The notes below the pieces were generated by a model, which was given only the letters and a program-made list of their open reading frames with translations, ran no database searches and had not been told where the DNA came from. Shown piece after piece: positions 1 through 10,245 of a DNA stretch of 64,000 bases. A program made the position numbers and the translations under genes. Origin of the DNA: JACDAE01 sp963717195 (GTDB lineage: Bacteria > Chloroflexota > Ktedonobacteria > Ktedonobacterales > Ktedonobacteraceae); NCBI GenBank assembly GCA_963717195.1, contig CAVQVR010000015.1, positions 1-64,000 on the forward strand, in the 5' to 3' direction. The first letter of the stretch is position 1, and each line of letters begins with the position of its first letter.

Positions 1-269
1 GACTGCGTTTCTCGACGACGATCGCCTGAGGCACGCATATCTAGCGGGTCGGAGCGGCCGCCGTCAACCGGGGTCAGGTCACCCGGCGGACGCGACGGAT
101 CCGGGCCAGAGCCCGCCAGGTAGTGCGAGCGCGGCACCTCTCATGGTAAAAAACGGTTCAAACCGCGTATAAGCCAGCGCGTTGATCGGGTGGTAGGGGT
201 GGGGATCATGCAGGCTGCCACGGGTACGGCCGGGAAAGCCGCGCGCCGGTGCGCACATACCGGGCGCCT

Positions 270-490
270 GGCGCTCACCGGGGCATGCTGGCCGAGGGCT
301 GGAATGGCACGAACGGGACGGCGCAGAGCACGCCCAACCGGATCGGAGCGACAGTCGCCGACCTGGTCGGCGTGTCCTGTGCCTCGGCCAGCCGGTGCAT
401 AGCGTCGGGGCTGCGACCCAGCATTCGGGCACCCACACGCAGGCGGAGAACTGGAACGGCTCGACCTGGACTCTGAGCCCGGCCAGGGCA
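270..490 (+). pseudogene. Fragment of a WNG-repeat secreted protein
   Basis: Two reading frames each carry one copy of a recognisable repeat: one with AEGWNGT followed by GVSCASASRCIASG (about 285-410), the next with AENWNGSTWTLSP (about 439-486). Repeats of the type W-N-G-(T/S)-x-W followed by G-V-S-C occur in tandem in secreted beta-propeller-like proteins of actinobacteria and Ktedonobacteria. Here the copies are in different frames with no signal peptide and no full ORF, so this is a decayed or misread fragment. Base composition is GC-rich like the neighbouring sulfotransferase and unlike the rest of the window. The family assignment rests on the repeat pattern only. Confidence 0.45.
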
Positions 491-852
491 GCCATCCGGC
501 GCCACGGAAAGCGCACTGGCCAGCGTCTCCTGCCCAACCACCACCGATGCACCGAGGTGGGCTTCTGGGTCAAAGGCTCGGAACCGACGTCATCGTGGCG
601 GCGCAGTACTCATGACCGCGGAGGCGAGGCCGCTAAACCTAGCCTGCATTCTCTCTTGCCGCCGACCGTGCGCTCTGGAGCCTAGCGAGGATGAGCCATG
701 AAGCCTCTGCCTGCCAGCCACCCATATATCGCGCGTCCAAGTCACGACCTGCGGGCAGCCGAGCGGTTCTGGGTTGGATGGCCGGGCGCTGCCTGGCATC
801 TCGAACTCGTCGATCACGCGCGCGATGCCACGCCATCAAGCTGTCCACGCGC

Positions 853-1823
853 ATGAGCGAGACCATTGTTCCGTATTCGCAAAAGCCCGAATGGGAACGG
901 CTGGCCCGGCGGGTCGCGCACTGGTGCCTGGTCACTCCCGGCCGACCGACCCAACGGGCGCGGATGCTGCCCGGCTTCCTGATCGTAGGCGCGGAGCGGT
1001 GCGGCACCACCTCGCTCTTCCACGCGCTGCGCCAGCACCCGGCGGTGTTCAGCGCGATCCTGCCCCGCAAGGAAGTTCACTACTTCGACCTGGCCTACCA
1101 CCGCGGCCTGGGCTGGTACCAGTGCCACTTCCCGCTGGTCGGCATCGCCCGGCTGGCCGCCCACAGCGCCGGCATCGCCCCGGTCGCCTTCGAAGCCAGC
1201 CCCTACTACCTGGGCACCCACTGGCCGCCGAGCGGATGGGCTTACAGCAACCTGCCCGGCGTCCGGCTGCTTCGTCATCTTGCGCGACCCAGTCGAGCGG
1301 GCCTACTCCGCCTATGCTAACCAGGTTGGCCTGGGCCACGAGAGCGAGCCGTTCGAGCGGGCGCTCGAACTCGAAGACGCCCGGCTGGCCGGGGAAGCCG
1401 AGCGGCTCGCCGCCGACCCCCGGTACTTCAGCCAGGCCCACTGGCTGCACGCCTACCGCACCCGCGGCCACTACGCCGACCAGCTCGAGCACCTCGAACG
1501 CGTCTTCGGCCGCGGAGGCCATCCACGTCATCGACAGCGCCGAGTTCTTCACCACCCCCCAGCCCGTCTACGACCAGGTCCTCGCCTTCCTTGGCATCCC
1601 CCAGCGCGGCAACCCCCAGTTCACCCGTCAAAACACCCGTCCCCGCGCTCCCATGCCGCCCAGCCTGCGCGCGGCACTGACCGACCACTACCAGCCCCAC
1701 GACGAACGCTTTACCACCTGGCTCGGCCACGAGCCGAGCTGCACCGGCGGCTTCATGACCCAGCTTTCCGCCAGTAGAGAACTCGCGGAGGCTAGAGAGC
1801 GGAGTGCCCGCCGCACGTGTTGA
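853..1823 (+). pseudogene. Sulfotransferase, two frameshifts
   Basis: The product resembles PAPS-dependent sulfotransferases, which move sulfate from 3'-phosphoadenylylsulfate to an alcohol or amine. From the ATG at 853 the first frame carries the 5'-phosphosulfate loop GAERCGTTSLF (residues about 46-56). The second frame (from about 1280) carries the 3'-phosphate motif RDPVERAYSAY, and the third frame (from about 1515) carries the C-terminal part with FMTQ near the end. The frame changes at about 1262-1285 and again at about 1500-1520. The combined length (about 320 residues) fits the family. The gene is GC-rich and surrounded by sequence without intact genes, suggesting transfer followed by decay, or low-quality contig-end sequence. 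Confidence 0.75.
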
Positions 1824-2771
1824 ACGACGGGTCCTGGCCGCGCAGAAGCGGCACAAATGAGCACCAGCCGAGCTGTCCTCACCGCGGACTCTCGTGAGGC
1901 ACCGACCTGGTTGATATGCACGGCCACGCACGCATTCAATGCAGCGGGTTCAGCCGCTCCCGATTCGGCGATCTGGGTTGCTCACCATTTAAAGAATGCC
2001 GACCTCGATGTCGAAGTTGGCATCCGTTCGAGCACGCGTAGACATGCCGGGCAATGCATAAACATGCGCACTGGCAACTCGCTCACATCGGCACGACCGA
2101 GTGGCGGCGGAAGAAATTACGAAACATTTTCCTGAACACGATTGAAGACACAAAAGATGACTCCGATCCACTAAGGTGCCGCCTCGTGAGAAGGACTATG
2201 CTAGTTGCCCATTACAGAGCGTCAAGAGTCGTTCAAGCAGCTTTGTAGCTATCACCCCTGATTCGGATGCAGTTGCCCTTCCACTCTGCGCAAGTTGCGC
2301 AAAGTCGAGAAGCGCTGCTGTTATATCAGGTACTGGCGGCCTCTGGACCGTCTCATCCTGTGCTTCCATCTCATCCCCCAGTTGTCTTATTGATTTACAA
2401 TCTATCTGGCAAAATCTCTATTCCCCCCGTTGGCCAGGGCGGAGGCAAGCTCACGCCCCTACGCCAGTTCCCCTGGTTCATTTTATTCTCCTGAAATTGG
2501 CGATCCAATTTCATCGTTAGCAGGGTGCCCCGTCAAGGGCATGGCTTATTTGAACGGTATTGTTGTAAACGATGCCCCTACCGATGCTATACATTTGCGC
2601 TTATTATAAGTATCGTTGCTCACAGACAAGACACAGAAGGGCGTTTGCAATCACAAGTGTGTCACAAAGATGAGAAAAGACTTCACTACCTACCCTGACA
2701 CTAGCATTGTCAAAGATGCGCTATAATGTAAGCGCACATACTGAAATATTTTACCGGCAGGAGCGAGGGGA
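1824..2771. other. Intergenic stretch, composition boundary
   Basis: No convincing gene is visible. GC-rich sequence gives way to the moderate composition of the rest of the window at roughly 1950-2000. A weak degenerate copy of the dispersed GTAAACG...CCCCTACC repeat lies near 2552-2583. A TATAAT -10-like hexamer sits at 2722-2727, about 45 bases upstream of the histidine kinase start, without a good -35. Confidence 0.4.
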
Positions 2772-5037
2772 ATGGCACACCGCCAGACTAGCAATTCAAG
2801 CTCAATGGCGGAGAAATTCGCTGCTCTTAATAGTGTGGGTATCGCGCTCATGAGTGAACTGGACGAGGCACGGCTGTTGCATATGATCGCGGAAACAGCC
2901 TGTAGCCTCACCGATGCTACCTTTGCAGCCTTTACATTACGACCCGTAGATGAAACCGGGCTGCCTGTCGTACCTTCAGAAGGCAATCTCTTTTATCTGG
3001 CAGCCGTGGTCGGAGTCACTCAGGAGCAGGGAGAACTCTTCAGACGCATGCCCCTGGGTGGCGAAGGTCTGCTCACACCCATCTTTCGCCATGGCGTTCC
3101 CGTTCTGGTTGCAGATGTATTAACTTTTGTGCACTCAAACAACAATACAGCACAGGGCAAAGGTAAGGAACAAGCGAAAACTGCGGAAGAGGCATTTACC
3201 CTTTCACATGGCATCGCGCCAACCGAAGAGCTACGCGCTATCGGCGTACCGCGTGGGCATCCTGTTGTACGCAGCTTTCTGGGCGTTCCCGTTCTGGATC
3301 GCCAGAAACATGTACGCGGCGGCTTGCTTCTCGGTCACACAACTCCTGGTTGTTTACACTAGAAGATAAGGAATTGCTGGTTCGCCTGGCCGCTCAAGCA
3401 GCGGTCGCGTTAGAAAATGCCCGCCTCTACCATATGGCACAGATGCGTGCCCAGGAACTCAATGCGATCTTCGAGAGCATTGCCGATGGGGTCACGCAGG
3501 TTGACCACCAGGGCACTATTTTGCGTGAAAATGGTACAGCACGTCACTTACGCGAACAGCTACAAGATTGCATCCATGGCAAACAGGCTATCGAGAACCT
3601 TCTCCATATACCCATGCAACGTGCACTGAATGGTGAGAAAACACAGGGCTTCGAAGTCTCAATCGAAGACGACCACAACGAGACACGACAATACATCGTC
3701 AACGCTTCACCACTAAGATCAATGGGGACGCCGTCCGGTACACTACACCTTGAACATGTCACAAACGAACATACACCTGCTGAAGCTCTTCCTACAGGTG
3801 CAGTAGTGGTCTGGCATGATGTGACGGAAGCACGCCATCTTCTGACCGAACGCCGTATCTATGCCGAAACCGAGACACGACGACGCTTCTACAACTGATC
3901 CTTGATGAACTGCCTATCAGCATCTATCTTGTGCGTGGGCGTGATGCACGCCTTGTTCTTGCCAATAAAGCTGCTAAAACCATATGGGGTGCCAACTGGC
4001 CTATCAACCTTCCTATGGAAGATTTCCTGCAGCAAAACTCCATCCGTATCTTTGGTACCGATGGACACGAGCTTCCCCCCGAACAATTCGCTACGCTACG
4101 AGCTGTACAAAACCATGAGACGGTGCATCACCATCAAGAAGTTATTCGTCATCCCGACGGTATCACCTTGCCCATCCTGGTCAACGCTGTTGCATTGGAT
4201 GCAGAGGTTCTCGACATTTTACCGAATGATGTTCAAGGAATACAAACGGCAACTGGTACAGAACCCGCCGCTATTGTTGTCCATCAGGATGTCACGGTAT
4301 TGAAAGACGCCGAACGCCTCAAGGACGAGTTTACTGGTATTGCGGCCCACGAATTTCGTACGCCGCTCACTATTTTAAAAGGCTTCTCTCAGACATTGCT
4401 CGTCCAGACTGCACGAGGTAAGGGACCTAACTGGTAGACTGGCAAACAGAAGCCTTGCAGGCCATCGATCAGGCCACGTCCCGCATGGTCGAGCTTATCG
4501 ACGACCTCCTCGACGTAACACGCCTGCAGGCCAGGAGCCTTGAATTTGGTATGGAACCACATGATATTGTTGCCTTGACACGACGGGTGCTAACACGGCA
4601 ACAGATTACGACTGAGCAACATACACTCTCGCTGCATACTCCATTTGAGTATCTCGTGGTTCAGATCGACCCCCGGCGCATCGAACAGGTTCTCAACAAC
4701 CTGATCAACAATGCTATCAAATATAGTCCCAATGGTGGTCCCATCACAGTGACCATCAACGCCGATACAACTCATCAGATGGCAGTGATTAGTATTCGCG
4801 ATTCTGGCATCGGTATTCCCAGAGATCAGCAGGCCCATGTCTTTGGCCGCTTTGTCCGCGCCGACAACGCCCGCAACCATGGTATTGGAGGAACTGGCCT
4901 GGGACTCTACCTCTCACGCGAGATCCTTGATCACCACAAGGGGCACATCTGGTTCGAGTCAGCCGGGGCAAGGTTCCACCTTCTCGATTACGCTACCACT
5001 TGTTCCCGAGGCATTCGAAGAAGATATGGGCACATAG
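2772..5037 (+). pseudogene. GAF-PAS-PAS sensor histidine kinase, four frameshifts
   Basis: This is a soluble-looking sensor histidine kinase of about 755 residues split over five frames. Order: GAF domain (2772 to about 3440), a PAS-like domain (about 3450-3840), a second PAS domain (about 3890-4290), HisKA with the phospho-acceptor H-box AAHEFRTPLTIL (about 4345-4380), and HATPase_c with N-box NNLINNAIKYSPNGG, G1 DSGIGIP and G2 GGTGLGLYLS. The tail QGSTFSITLPL is in the last frame. Breaks lie near 3345-3352, 3880-3891, 4415-4432 and 4956-4963. All catalytic boxes are intact apart from the frame changes, so recent mutation or sequencing indels are both possible. The start is supported by a purine-rich GAGCGAGGGG just upstream. 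No transmembrane segment or response regulator is seen next to it. Confidence 0.8.
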
Positions 5038-5240
5038 AACTATTCCAGATCAATTGGCATCACGTTTTCATTAAACGCGGTCTCTATCCCACAAATACGT
5101 GACACTCCCCACATTCTTCGTGATCAACCTGTGATCTCCAGGCTTTATCTCTATATCATCATTTACCAGTGGTGCTTACAACCGTTGTTTAATACCTAAG
5201 CACTGTCTGGCAATGCAGGATGTTTCGAGAGGAGGTCAAA

Positions 5241-7213
5241 ATGGCCTATCGTTTCCGTGTAAACGAAAATACCTGTATTAATTGTGGCATCTGTATGGAT
5301 CTTTGTCCCGTACGTTGTCTCGATATGTCCCGCCCCTCCGGTGAGGGAAAAATAGGAAATGATCAGGAGCGCCTGAGCCCTATTCCTGGTCCATGGTCGG
5401 ATCGCGCCTGGATGATGCTCGGCCCCGTTCAAGTAGCATCATGCATTGGTTGCAGGTCTGCGCACAGGAATGCCCGACCAATGCCATTACTATCGAAGGG
5501 CACACACAAATAGCAACCTTCGCACAACGTGGCTTGATATCGTATCTTCCTGCGGAAAATGGTTGGCAATCACTCGATGCCTACACGCGTGCAACCCCTG
5601 AAGAACCTGGCGAAACACCATGGGGTGAGGGCCATTCCTGGCATGTCGCTGAACGGAAGGAGACATGGCAGAGTTCGCGTAGCTGGCTTGGTGAGCGTAA
5701 AGAAGATCTGCGTGCCCCCTGTCAGGCTGCATGCCCAGTCGGAACGAACGCGGGTCTCTATGTTAGTCTGATCGCTGAAGGCCGCTACAGTGAGGCTTTA
5801 GAAGTTGCTGCTGAACCCAATCCTTTCCCTTGCATCTGTGGGCGCGTCTGCACGGCTCCCTGCGAAGATGTCTGCCGCCGAGGCGAATTTGATGCGCCAA
5901 TCGCTATTCGTGACCTGAAACGCTTCGCAACCGATCATGGTGGAACGATACGCCGCGTGATTAAACCGCCGAAGAAACACTATGCAGAAAAGGTCGCCAT
6001 TGTTGGTGCAGGACCAACCGGTCTGAGTGCGGCTTACTATCTGGCTCGCCGGGGCTATAGCGTGACCATTTTCGACGCGATGCCAGTGGCAGGTGGCATG
6101 ATGGCCGTTGGTATTCCTGATTATCGTCTGCCGCGTGCCGAACTCCAGCGCGATGTCGATGCCATTACCGAACTTGGCGTTGAGATACGCCTGAATACAG
6201 CTATTGGACGCGATATCTCACTTGACGAAATCCAGGCTTCTTATGCAAGTGTAGTACTGGCAGTAGGCGCACAGCAGAGTCAGAGCTTAGGTATCCCCGG
6301 CGAGTTAAGCTTCATGGAAGTTATTCCAGCGACAACCTTCCTCAAACAGTTCAACCTGGATACCACGACAAAACTGGAAGGCGTAGTGGCCGTAGTTGGT
6401 GGTGGTAGTACAGCAATGGATGCAGCTCGTTCGGCTTTACGCGCGGGCGCTCAAAAAGTGCATATTCTCTACCGTCGTAGTCGTGCTGAAATGCCTGCTC
6501 AGAAGGAAGAAATACGCGCGGCATTAGAAGAGGGTATTGAACTTCATGAATTGACCACGCCCGTACAGGCTCTCGGCATTGATGGTCACTTGCAGAGCGT
6601 ACGCTGCATCAAAATGCAATTGGCCTCGCCCGATGAGAAAGGTCGCCGCCGCCCGGTTCCTATCCCTGACACTGAGTATGAACTGCCCGTCTCCACACTG
6701 TTGATCGCAATTGGAGAAGCTCCCGATCCCTCATTCCTGCCTCCTGGTACAAGCGTACAGGTCGCCCCATGGGGTGGATTACTGATAAACAAAACAACGC
6801 TGGCAACTGGCGCTCCTGGCGTTTTCGCAGCTGGCGATGTCACCTATGGCCCAAAAACCATTATTCATGCGGCAGCACATGGAAGATTGGCGGCGCGTTC
6901 CGTTCATGCGTACCTGCGTAAACTTCCACCACAGTCAGTACATGAGATGCCTGATGATGACTTGCAGATCACTTCCACGCTTCCGCAGGAAGGCTTCATC
7001 AACCTGGACCTACGTCCGACACCACGTGCAGAGATGCCACTCAGCGATATTACGGCCACGCACGATCGTTCGCGCGAGTTTGCAAAAGGCTTCACTGAAG
7101 AGCAGGCCCACCACGAGGCCAGCCGCTGCTTACGCTGTGACCTGGCCACTCTTTGCCCAACCATTCATGTTATTCAACCTGAAACTTTGAAAAAGGCTCA
7201 GGCTGTACGGTAG
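5241..7213 (+). CDS. Ferredoxin-GltD-like FAD/NAD(P) oxidoreductase, one frameshift
   Basis: The N-terminus has a two-cluster ferredoxin domain (CINCGICMDLCP at residues 12-23, then CIGC-x-x-C-x-x-x-CP). A GltD-type Fe-S domain follows (APCQAACPVGT, then CICGRVCTAPCEDVC), then FAD-binding GAGPTGLSAAYYL (about nt 6006) and NAD(P)-binding GGGSTAMDAARSA (about nt 6400). The C-terminus ends in SRCLRCD. Related proteins are the glutamate synthase small subunit, the NfnB-type subunit and other electron-transfer flavoproteins. A one-base deletion near 5455 splits the second ferredoxin cluster: adding one base after TGC restores C-x-x-C-x-x-C-x-x-x-C exactly. The start at 5241 has RBS GAGGAGGT. No large glutamate synthase subunit lies nearby. 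Two membrane proteins follow 55 bases downstream in the same direction, suggesting a membrane-linked electron transfer role (inference). Confidence 0.8.
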
Positions 7214-7268
7214 TTACTATAGAGTACTGGATACCCGGAAAAGGATATTCATACAGAGAGGTGTAACA

Positions 7269-7910
7269 ATGTCACCACAGGATCTTACCAATGCCATCGT
7301 GAGCGGTATCAATGCAGGTGGCGAGCAATTTTTAGAGGGAACACTTGCTGCCATGCTACCTATCATCTGGCTCGCCATTCTGGGGCTGCACCTGGGCCGT
7401 CCTTATATCCTTGATATGATCGACCGCTTTACCCTTCGCCTGGGTGCTGACCTGCTCTGGCTCATCTATGCAGCACTACGCGACATTTTGATCATTTCAG
7501 GCTTCGTGATGAGCTTTATGTTCTTCTTTCCAGATGTGGTTACCACCGATGCTCTCCCATTGACGGGGGCATTGGCGGGGGTATGCGTGTTCGGCGTTCT
7601 GCTAATCAAACTGATGGGCGACCCCGATCATGACATACGTGCGTATCGCTGGACCAGCATCCTGCTAGCACTGGGCGGACTCTTCTACTTTGTTCCTTAC
7701 CTGCTGGGAGTACAGGCTAATAATGTTGCAACTGGCCCACTCCTCAGCGTCAGCCAGTTCCTGGTCACCAATAGTAATCCAAATTGGGCCGTGGGCATCG
7801 GCTATGTCTCTATCGTGCTACTTGCCATCATGGGTGCCATCGCTGTAGGTTATGCCATGCGCACCGGTGGACGTGCCGAGGCAGAAGCACCCGCCACTAT
7901 CGAAGAGTAG
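7269..7910 (+). CDS. Polytopic membrane protein, paralogue A
   Basis: A 213-residue protein with about five hydrophobic segments. I do not recognise a named family. It is clearly paralogous to the next gene: both share an N-terminal amphipathic stretch, the sequence LHLGRPY at the end of the first membrane segment, LRLGAD before the second, F-F-x-P after the third and A-L-P-(L/I)-T-G-x-L in the following loop. The HLGRP motif recalls NrfD/DmsC-type quinol-handling membrane subunits, but the resemblance is short and unproven. It lies 55 bases after the ferredoxin-flavoprotein gene with RBS GAGAGGTG and is probably co-transcribed with it. The C-terminal tail is acidic and cytoplasmic-looking. 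Confidence 0.75.
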   Translation: MSPQDLTNAIVSGINAGGEQFLEGTLAAMLPIIWLAILGLHLGRPYILDMIDRFTLRLGADLLWLIYAALRDILIISGFVMSFMFFFPDVVTTDALPLTGALAGVCVFGVLLIKLMGDPDHDIRAYRWTSILLALGGLFYFVPYLLGVQANNVATGPLLSVSQFLVTNSNPNWAVGIGYVSIVLLAIMGAIAVGYAMRTGGRAEAEAPATIEE

Positions 7911-7975
7911 TGTACAAGTTATCAGTCCACATTTTGCTGTACGGAACAGATAAAGAAAGAAACGAGGAAAGATAG

Positions 7976-8647
7976 ATGACTTCCCCACAAGTCGCAACAG
8001 CGATCACAAATGCCCTGGTACAGGGTGGCTCACAATGGATGATAGCTACAATCGTCGCCTTCATCCCGGTTCTCTGGACGATGACACTTATATTACACCT
8101 GGGGCGTCCCTACGTTCTACGCACTCTGCGTCGCTGCGGACTACGTCTCGGAGCCGATGTCTGGTGGATGTCCTATATTCTCATGCGCGATGCCGTGCTC
8201 GTAATTACATTCGCGCTCAGCTGGGTCTTCTTCCTGCCAAATATCGTGTCCGGCCAGGCGCTACCGATTACTGGTCCATTGTCGGCTCTCTGCTTACTAC
8301 TGGCTCTGGCCGTCAAGCTCTCGCGCAGAGTCGATGATGATATCAACGCTTTTCGCATCGCAACCGTATTCCTGATTGCAGGTGCAACGCTCTACTATCT
8401 GCCTCAGGTATTCGCGATTGAGTCAGTCAGTCAGACTTACCTGGCCGGTTTCCAAAATGTGTTCACAAGCAGCGCACAACCAACAGCGGCTCTTATCATC
8501 ATGTGGATCTCACTGGCTGGTGTTGCAGTCGTCGCAGCCTGGATGTTCGTTCGTTCATGGATAGCCGCCACCCGCGCAATGACCCATCGTATGGAGAAAC
8601 CAACACCAGAGAAAAAGACACCTCGGGAACATGCACCGGCGATCTAA
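7976..8647 (+). CDS. Polytopic membrane protein, paralogue B
   Basis: A 223-residue protein related along its full length to the gene just upstream: same LHLGRPY, LRLGAD, F-F-L-P-N and ALPITG landmarks, and the same number of membrane segments. It differs in a basic C-terminal tail. The start at 7976 follows RBS GAGGAAAG, 65 bases after the upstream stop. Tandem duplication with divergence of the tails suggests a heterodimeric membrane complex that may partner the upstream Fe-S flavoprotein (inference). No heme-ligand pattern conserved in both copies is evident apart from the histidine of LHLGRPY. Confidence 0.75.
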   Translation: MTSPQVATAITNALVQGGSQWMIATIVAFIPVLWTMTLILHLGRPYVLRTLRRCGLRLGADVWWMSYILMRDAVLVITFALSWVFFLPNIVSGQALPITGPLSALCLLLALAVKLSRRVDDDINAFRIATVFLIAGATLYYLPQVFAIESVSQTYLAGFQNVFTSSAQPTAALIIMWISLAGVAVVAAWMFVRSWIAATRAMTHRMEKPTPEKKTPREHAPAI

Positions 8648-8671
8648 GCGATAAAAAGCAGGTTTATGAAC

Positions 8672-8760
8672 GACACGGGTTTATGAATGGCACGGGTTTA
8701 TGAATGGCACCCCTACCATTTATAAACCCGTGTCGGGGTTATAAATGGTAGGGGTGCTCG
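8672..8760. repeat. Dispersed GTAGGGGTGC palindromic repeat
   Basis: Short direct copies of GGGTTTATGAATGGCAC are followed by an inverted pair, CACCCCTACCATTTATAAACCC and GGGGTTATAAATGGTAGGGGTG. It lies directly after the membrane protein pair and could act as their terminator. It belongs to the dispersed family found at many intergenic sites in this window. Confidence 0.6.
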
Positions 8761-8840
8761 TTTGTTGTATTGGGATCGTACGCGATTGAGATTTATTGGG
8801 GCCAGACCTCCATATTTCCTCCGTTATACATTGGCTAAAT

Positions 8841-8864
8841 GCTATAATAGTGAGAACATTGTTC
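8841..8864 (+). promoter_or_regulatory. Extended -10 promoter and palindrome upstream of moaC
   Basis: TGC-TATAAT at 8840-8848 is a perfect extended -10. Six bases later is the perfect palindrome GAACA-T-TGTTC (8854-8864), covering the expected transcription start. It could be an operator. No regulator gene is adjacent, so its ligand is unknown. Confidence 0.45.
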
Positions 8865-8902
8865 ACAAACAAACCTCTTAAGTATATAAGGAGTCACATA
8901 GA

Positions 8903-9415
8903 ATGCCCAATCAGTCAGAGGCAGCAAAACATTTAACGCATCTCGATGAGCATGGAAATGTGCGGATGGTCGATGTGACAGATAAGCTGGAAAGCGCCCG
9001 GGAAGCTATCGCTAAAGCACAGGTACGCATGAATCCCCAGACGGTGCGTTTGATAGAAACAAATCAGATCTCTAAAGGGAGTGTCTTAGAAGTTGCGAAG
9101 ATTGCCGCCATTATGGCCGCAAAGCAGACCCCACAAATTATTCCCCTGTGCCATACTCTTCCAATGACTCACATTGACGTAAAGTTTGCGCTTGATAGCG
9201 CTAATGGGATTATCTCTATCGAGACACGGACTCGTACTACTTACAAGACCGGCGTGGAAGTAGAGGCGTTGACCGCTGCAACCATTGCGGCACTTACCAT
9301 CTATGATATGTGTAAAGGCGTGGATCATACAATAACGCTTGAGCAGGCATATGTCGCACGGAAAAGCGGTGGGAAGAGTGGAGTTGTTGAATTTCAACCT
9401 GAGACATTACAGTAA
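8903..9415 (+). CDS. moaC: Cyclic pyranopterin monophosphate synthase MoaC
   Basis: MoaC acts in the first stage of molybdenum cofactor synthesis, converting the MoaA product 3',8-cyclo-7,8-dihydro-GTP to cyclic pyranopterin monophosphate. At 170 residues it has the usual length. Seen motifs: CHTLPMTH (83-90), TYKTGVEVEALTA around residue 115, and YDMCKGVD, whose D125 and K128 match the catalytic Asp-Lys pair known in E. coli MoaC. The start at 8903 has RBS AAGGAG. It stands alone; no other moa genes are in the window. Confidence 0.95.
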   Translation: MPNQSEAAKHLTHLDEHGNVRMVDVTDKLESAREAIAKAQVRMNPQTVRLIETNQISKGSVLEVAKIAAIMAAKQTPQIIPLCHTLPMTHIDVKFALDSANGIISIETRTRTTYKTGVEVEALTAATIAALTIYDMCKGVDHTITLEQAYVARKSGGKSGVVEFQPETLQ

Positions 9416-9438
9416 ACGAGGCATCGTCAACGCGGCCC

Positions 9439-10104
9439 CTACACATATTCTGGCTCCCGCTCCTTCTCTTCGCTCTTGACTTGTGCATGATGACGATGAC
9501 TCCGCAATTTGAAGAGCACAACCCCACCGATCAGCGTAAGCAGAGCAACAGCCAGGCCAGTCCATCCGATTATATGCGCCAGGTGCGCCACCTGGTCAAA
9601 GTGATCATGGAAGTAGCGACCCCCTAAATAACCCAGTGTTCCTATCAGAGTCGCCCAGACAATCCCACCTGCCGCATTATAGAACATAAACGTGCGCCAG
9701 TTCATTCTATTGACACCGGCAAGAAACGCCGCCCATACGCGCAATAACGTGACGAAGCGAGCAAAAAAGACCGTTTTCGCACCATGCTTACTGAAAAACG
9801 CTTCTGCCTTATCAAGATGCTCTGTCTTCAAAAAGAGATAGCGTCCAAAGCGCTCAATGAATTTTCGTCCACCTGTACGTCCAATATAGTAGCCAAGATT
9901 ATCACCCAGAATTGCCCCTAACGCAGCACAGGCAATAACACCCGGTAGCGAGAGGCGCCCGCTGGTAGCAGCGTAAAACGAGGCCAGTAGCAGCATGGTT
10001 TCGCCGGGAAAAGGAATACCAGTGCTTTCAATAAAGATGAACAGCACAACTGCCGGGTAGCCTATCGTATTAAGCATATTTTGCAATATTTGTAGTGATA
10101 TCAT
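9439..10104 (-). CDS. DedA family membrane protein
   Basis: A 221-residue integral membrane protein of the DedA/VTT (SNARE-associated Golgi) family. Family members are linked to membrane homeostasis and lipid scrambling. Seen features: N-terminal membrane segment followed by ES-T-G-I-P-F-P-G-E, the motif G-x-x-x-G-D-x-x-G-Y-x-I-G-R (around residues 67-80), and FFARF-x-x-x-x-R around residue 115-123, which are family hallmarks. There are about five hydrophobic segments and a basic, charged C-terminal tail. It converges with moaC, with stop codons about 20 bases apart. Confidence 0.9.
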   Translation of the reverse strand: MISLQILQNMLNTIGYPAVVLFIFIESTGIPFPGETMLLLASFYAATSGRLSLPGVIACAALGAILGDNLGYYIGRTGGRKFIERFGRYLFLKTEHLDKAEAFFSKHGAKTVFFARFVTLLRVWAAFLAGVNRMNWRTFMFYNAAGGIVWATLIGTLGYLGGRYFHDHFDQVAHLAHIIGWTGLAVALLTLIGGVVLFKLRSHRHHAQVKSEEKEREPEYV

Positions 10105-10245
10105 TGTTTTTGCTCCGTCACAGGTATATTCTTTTTCAGAAAAACATATATATGTATCTCTTCGACTCTTCTTCTCTTTTAGAATAACATTGATGTGTCA
10201 CAGTCTCATCATACAACTGTCGCAACTTTGTCGCAATGTCTCATC

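Noticed and set aside
774..1823. A single 349-residue Pro/Arg-rich protein
   Set aside because: Most of this frame is an off-frame reading of the sulfotransferase; only its last third is the true frame.
2176..2520. A 114-codon ORF in the gap before the histidine kinase
   Set aside because: Serine/cysteine-rich composition without domain, RBS or neighbours; looks like chance.
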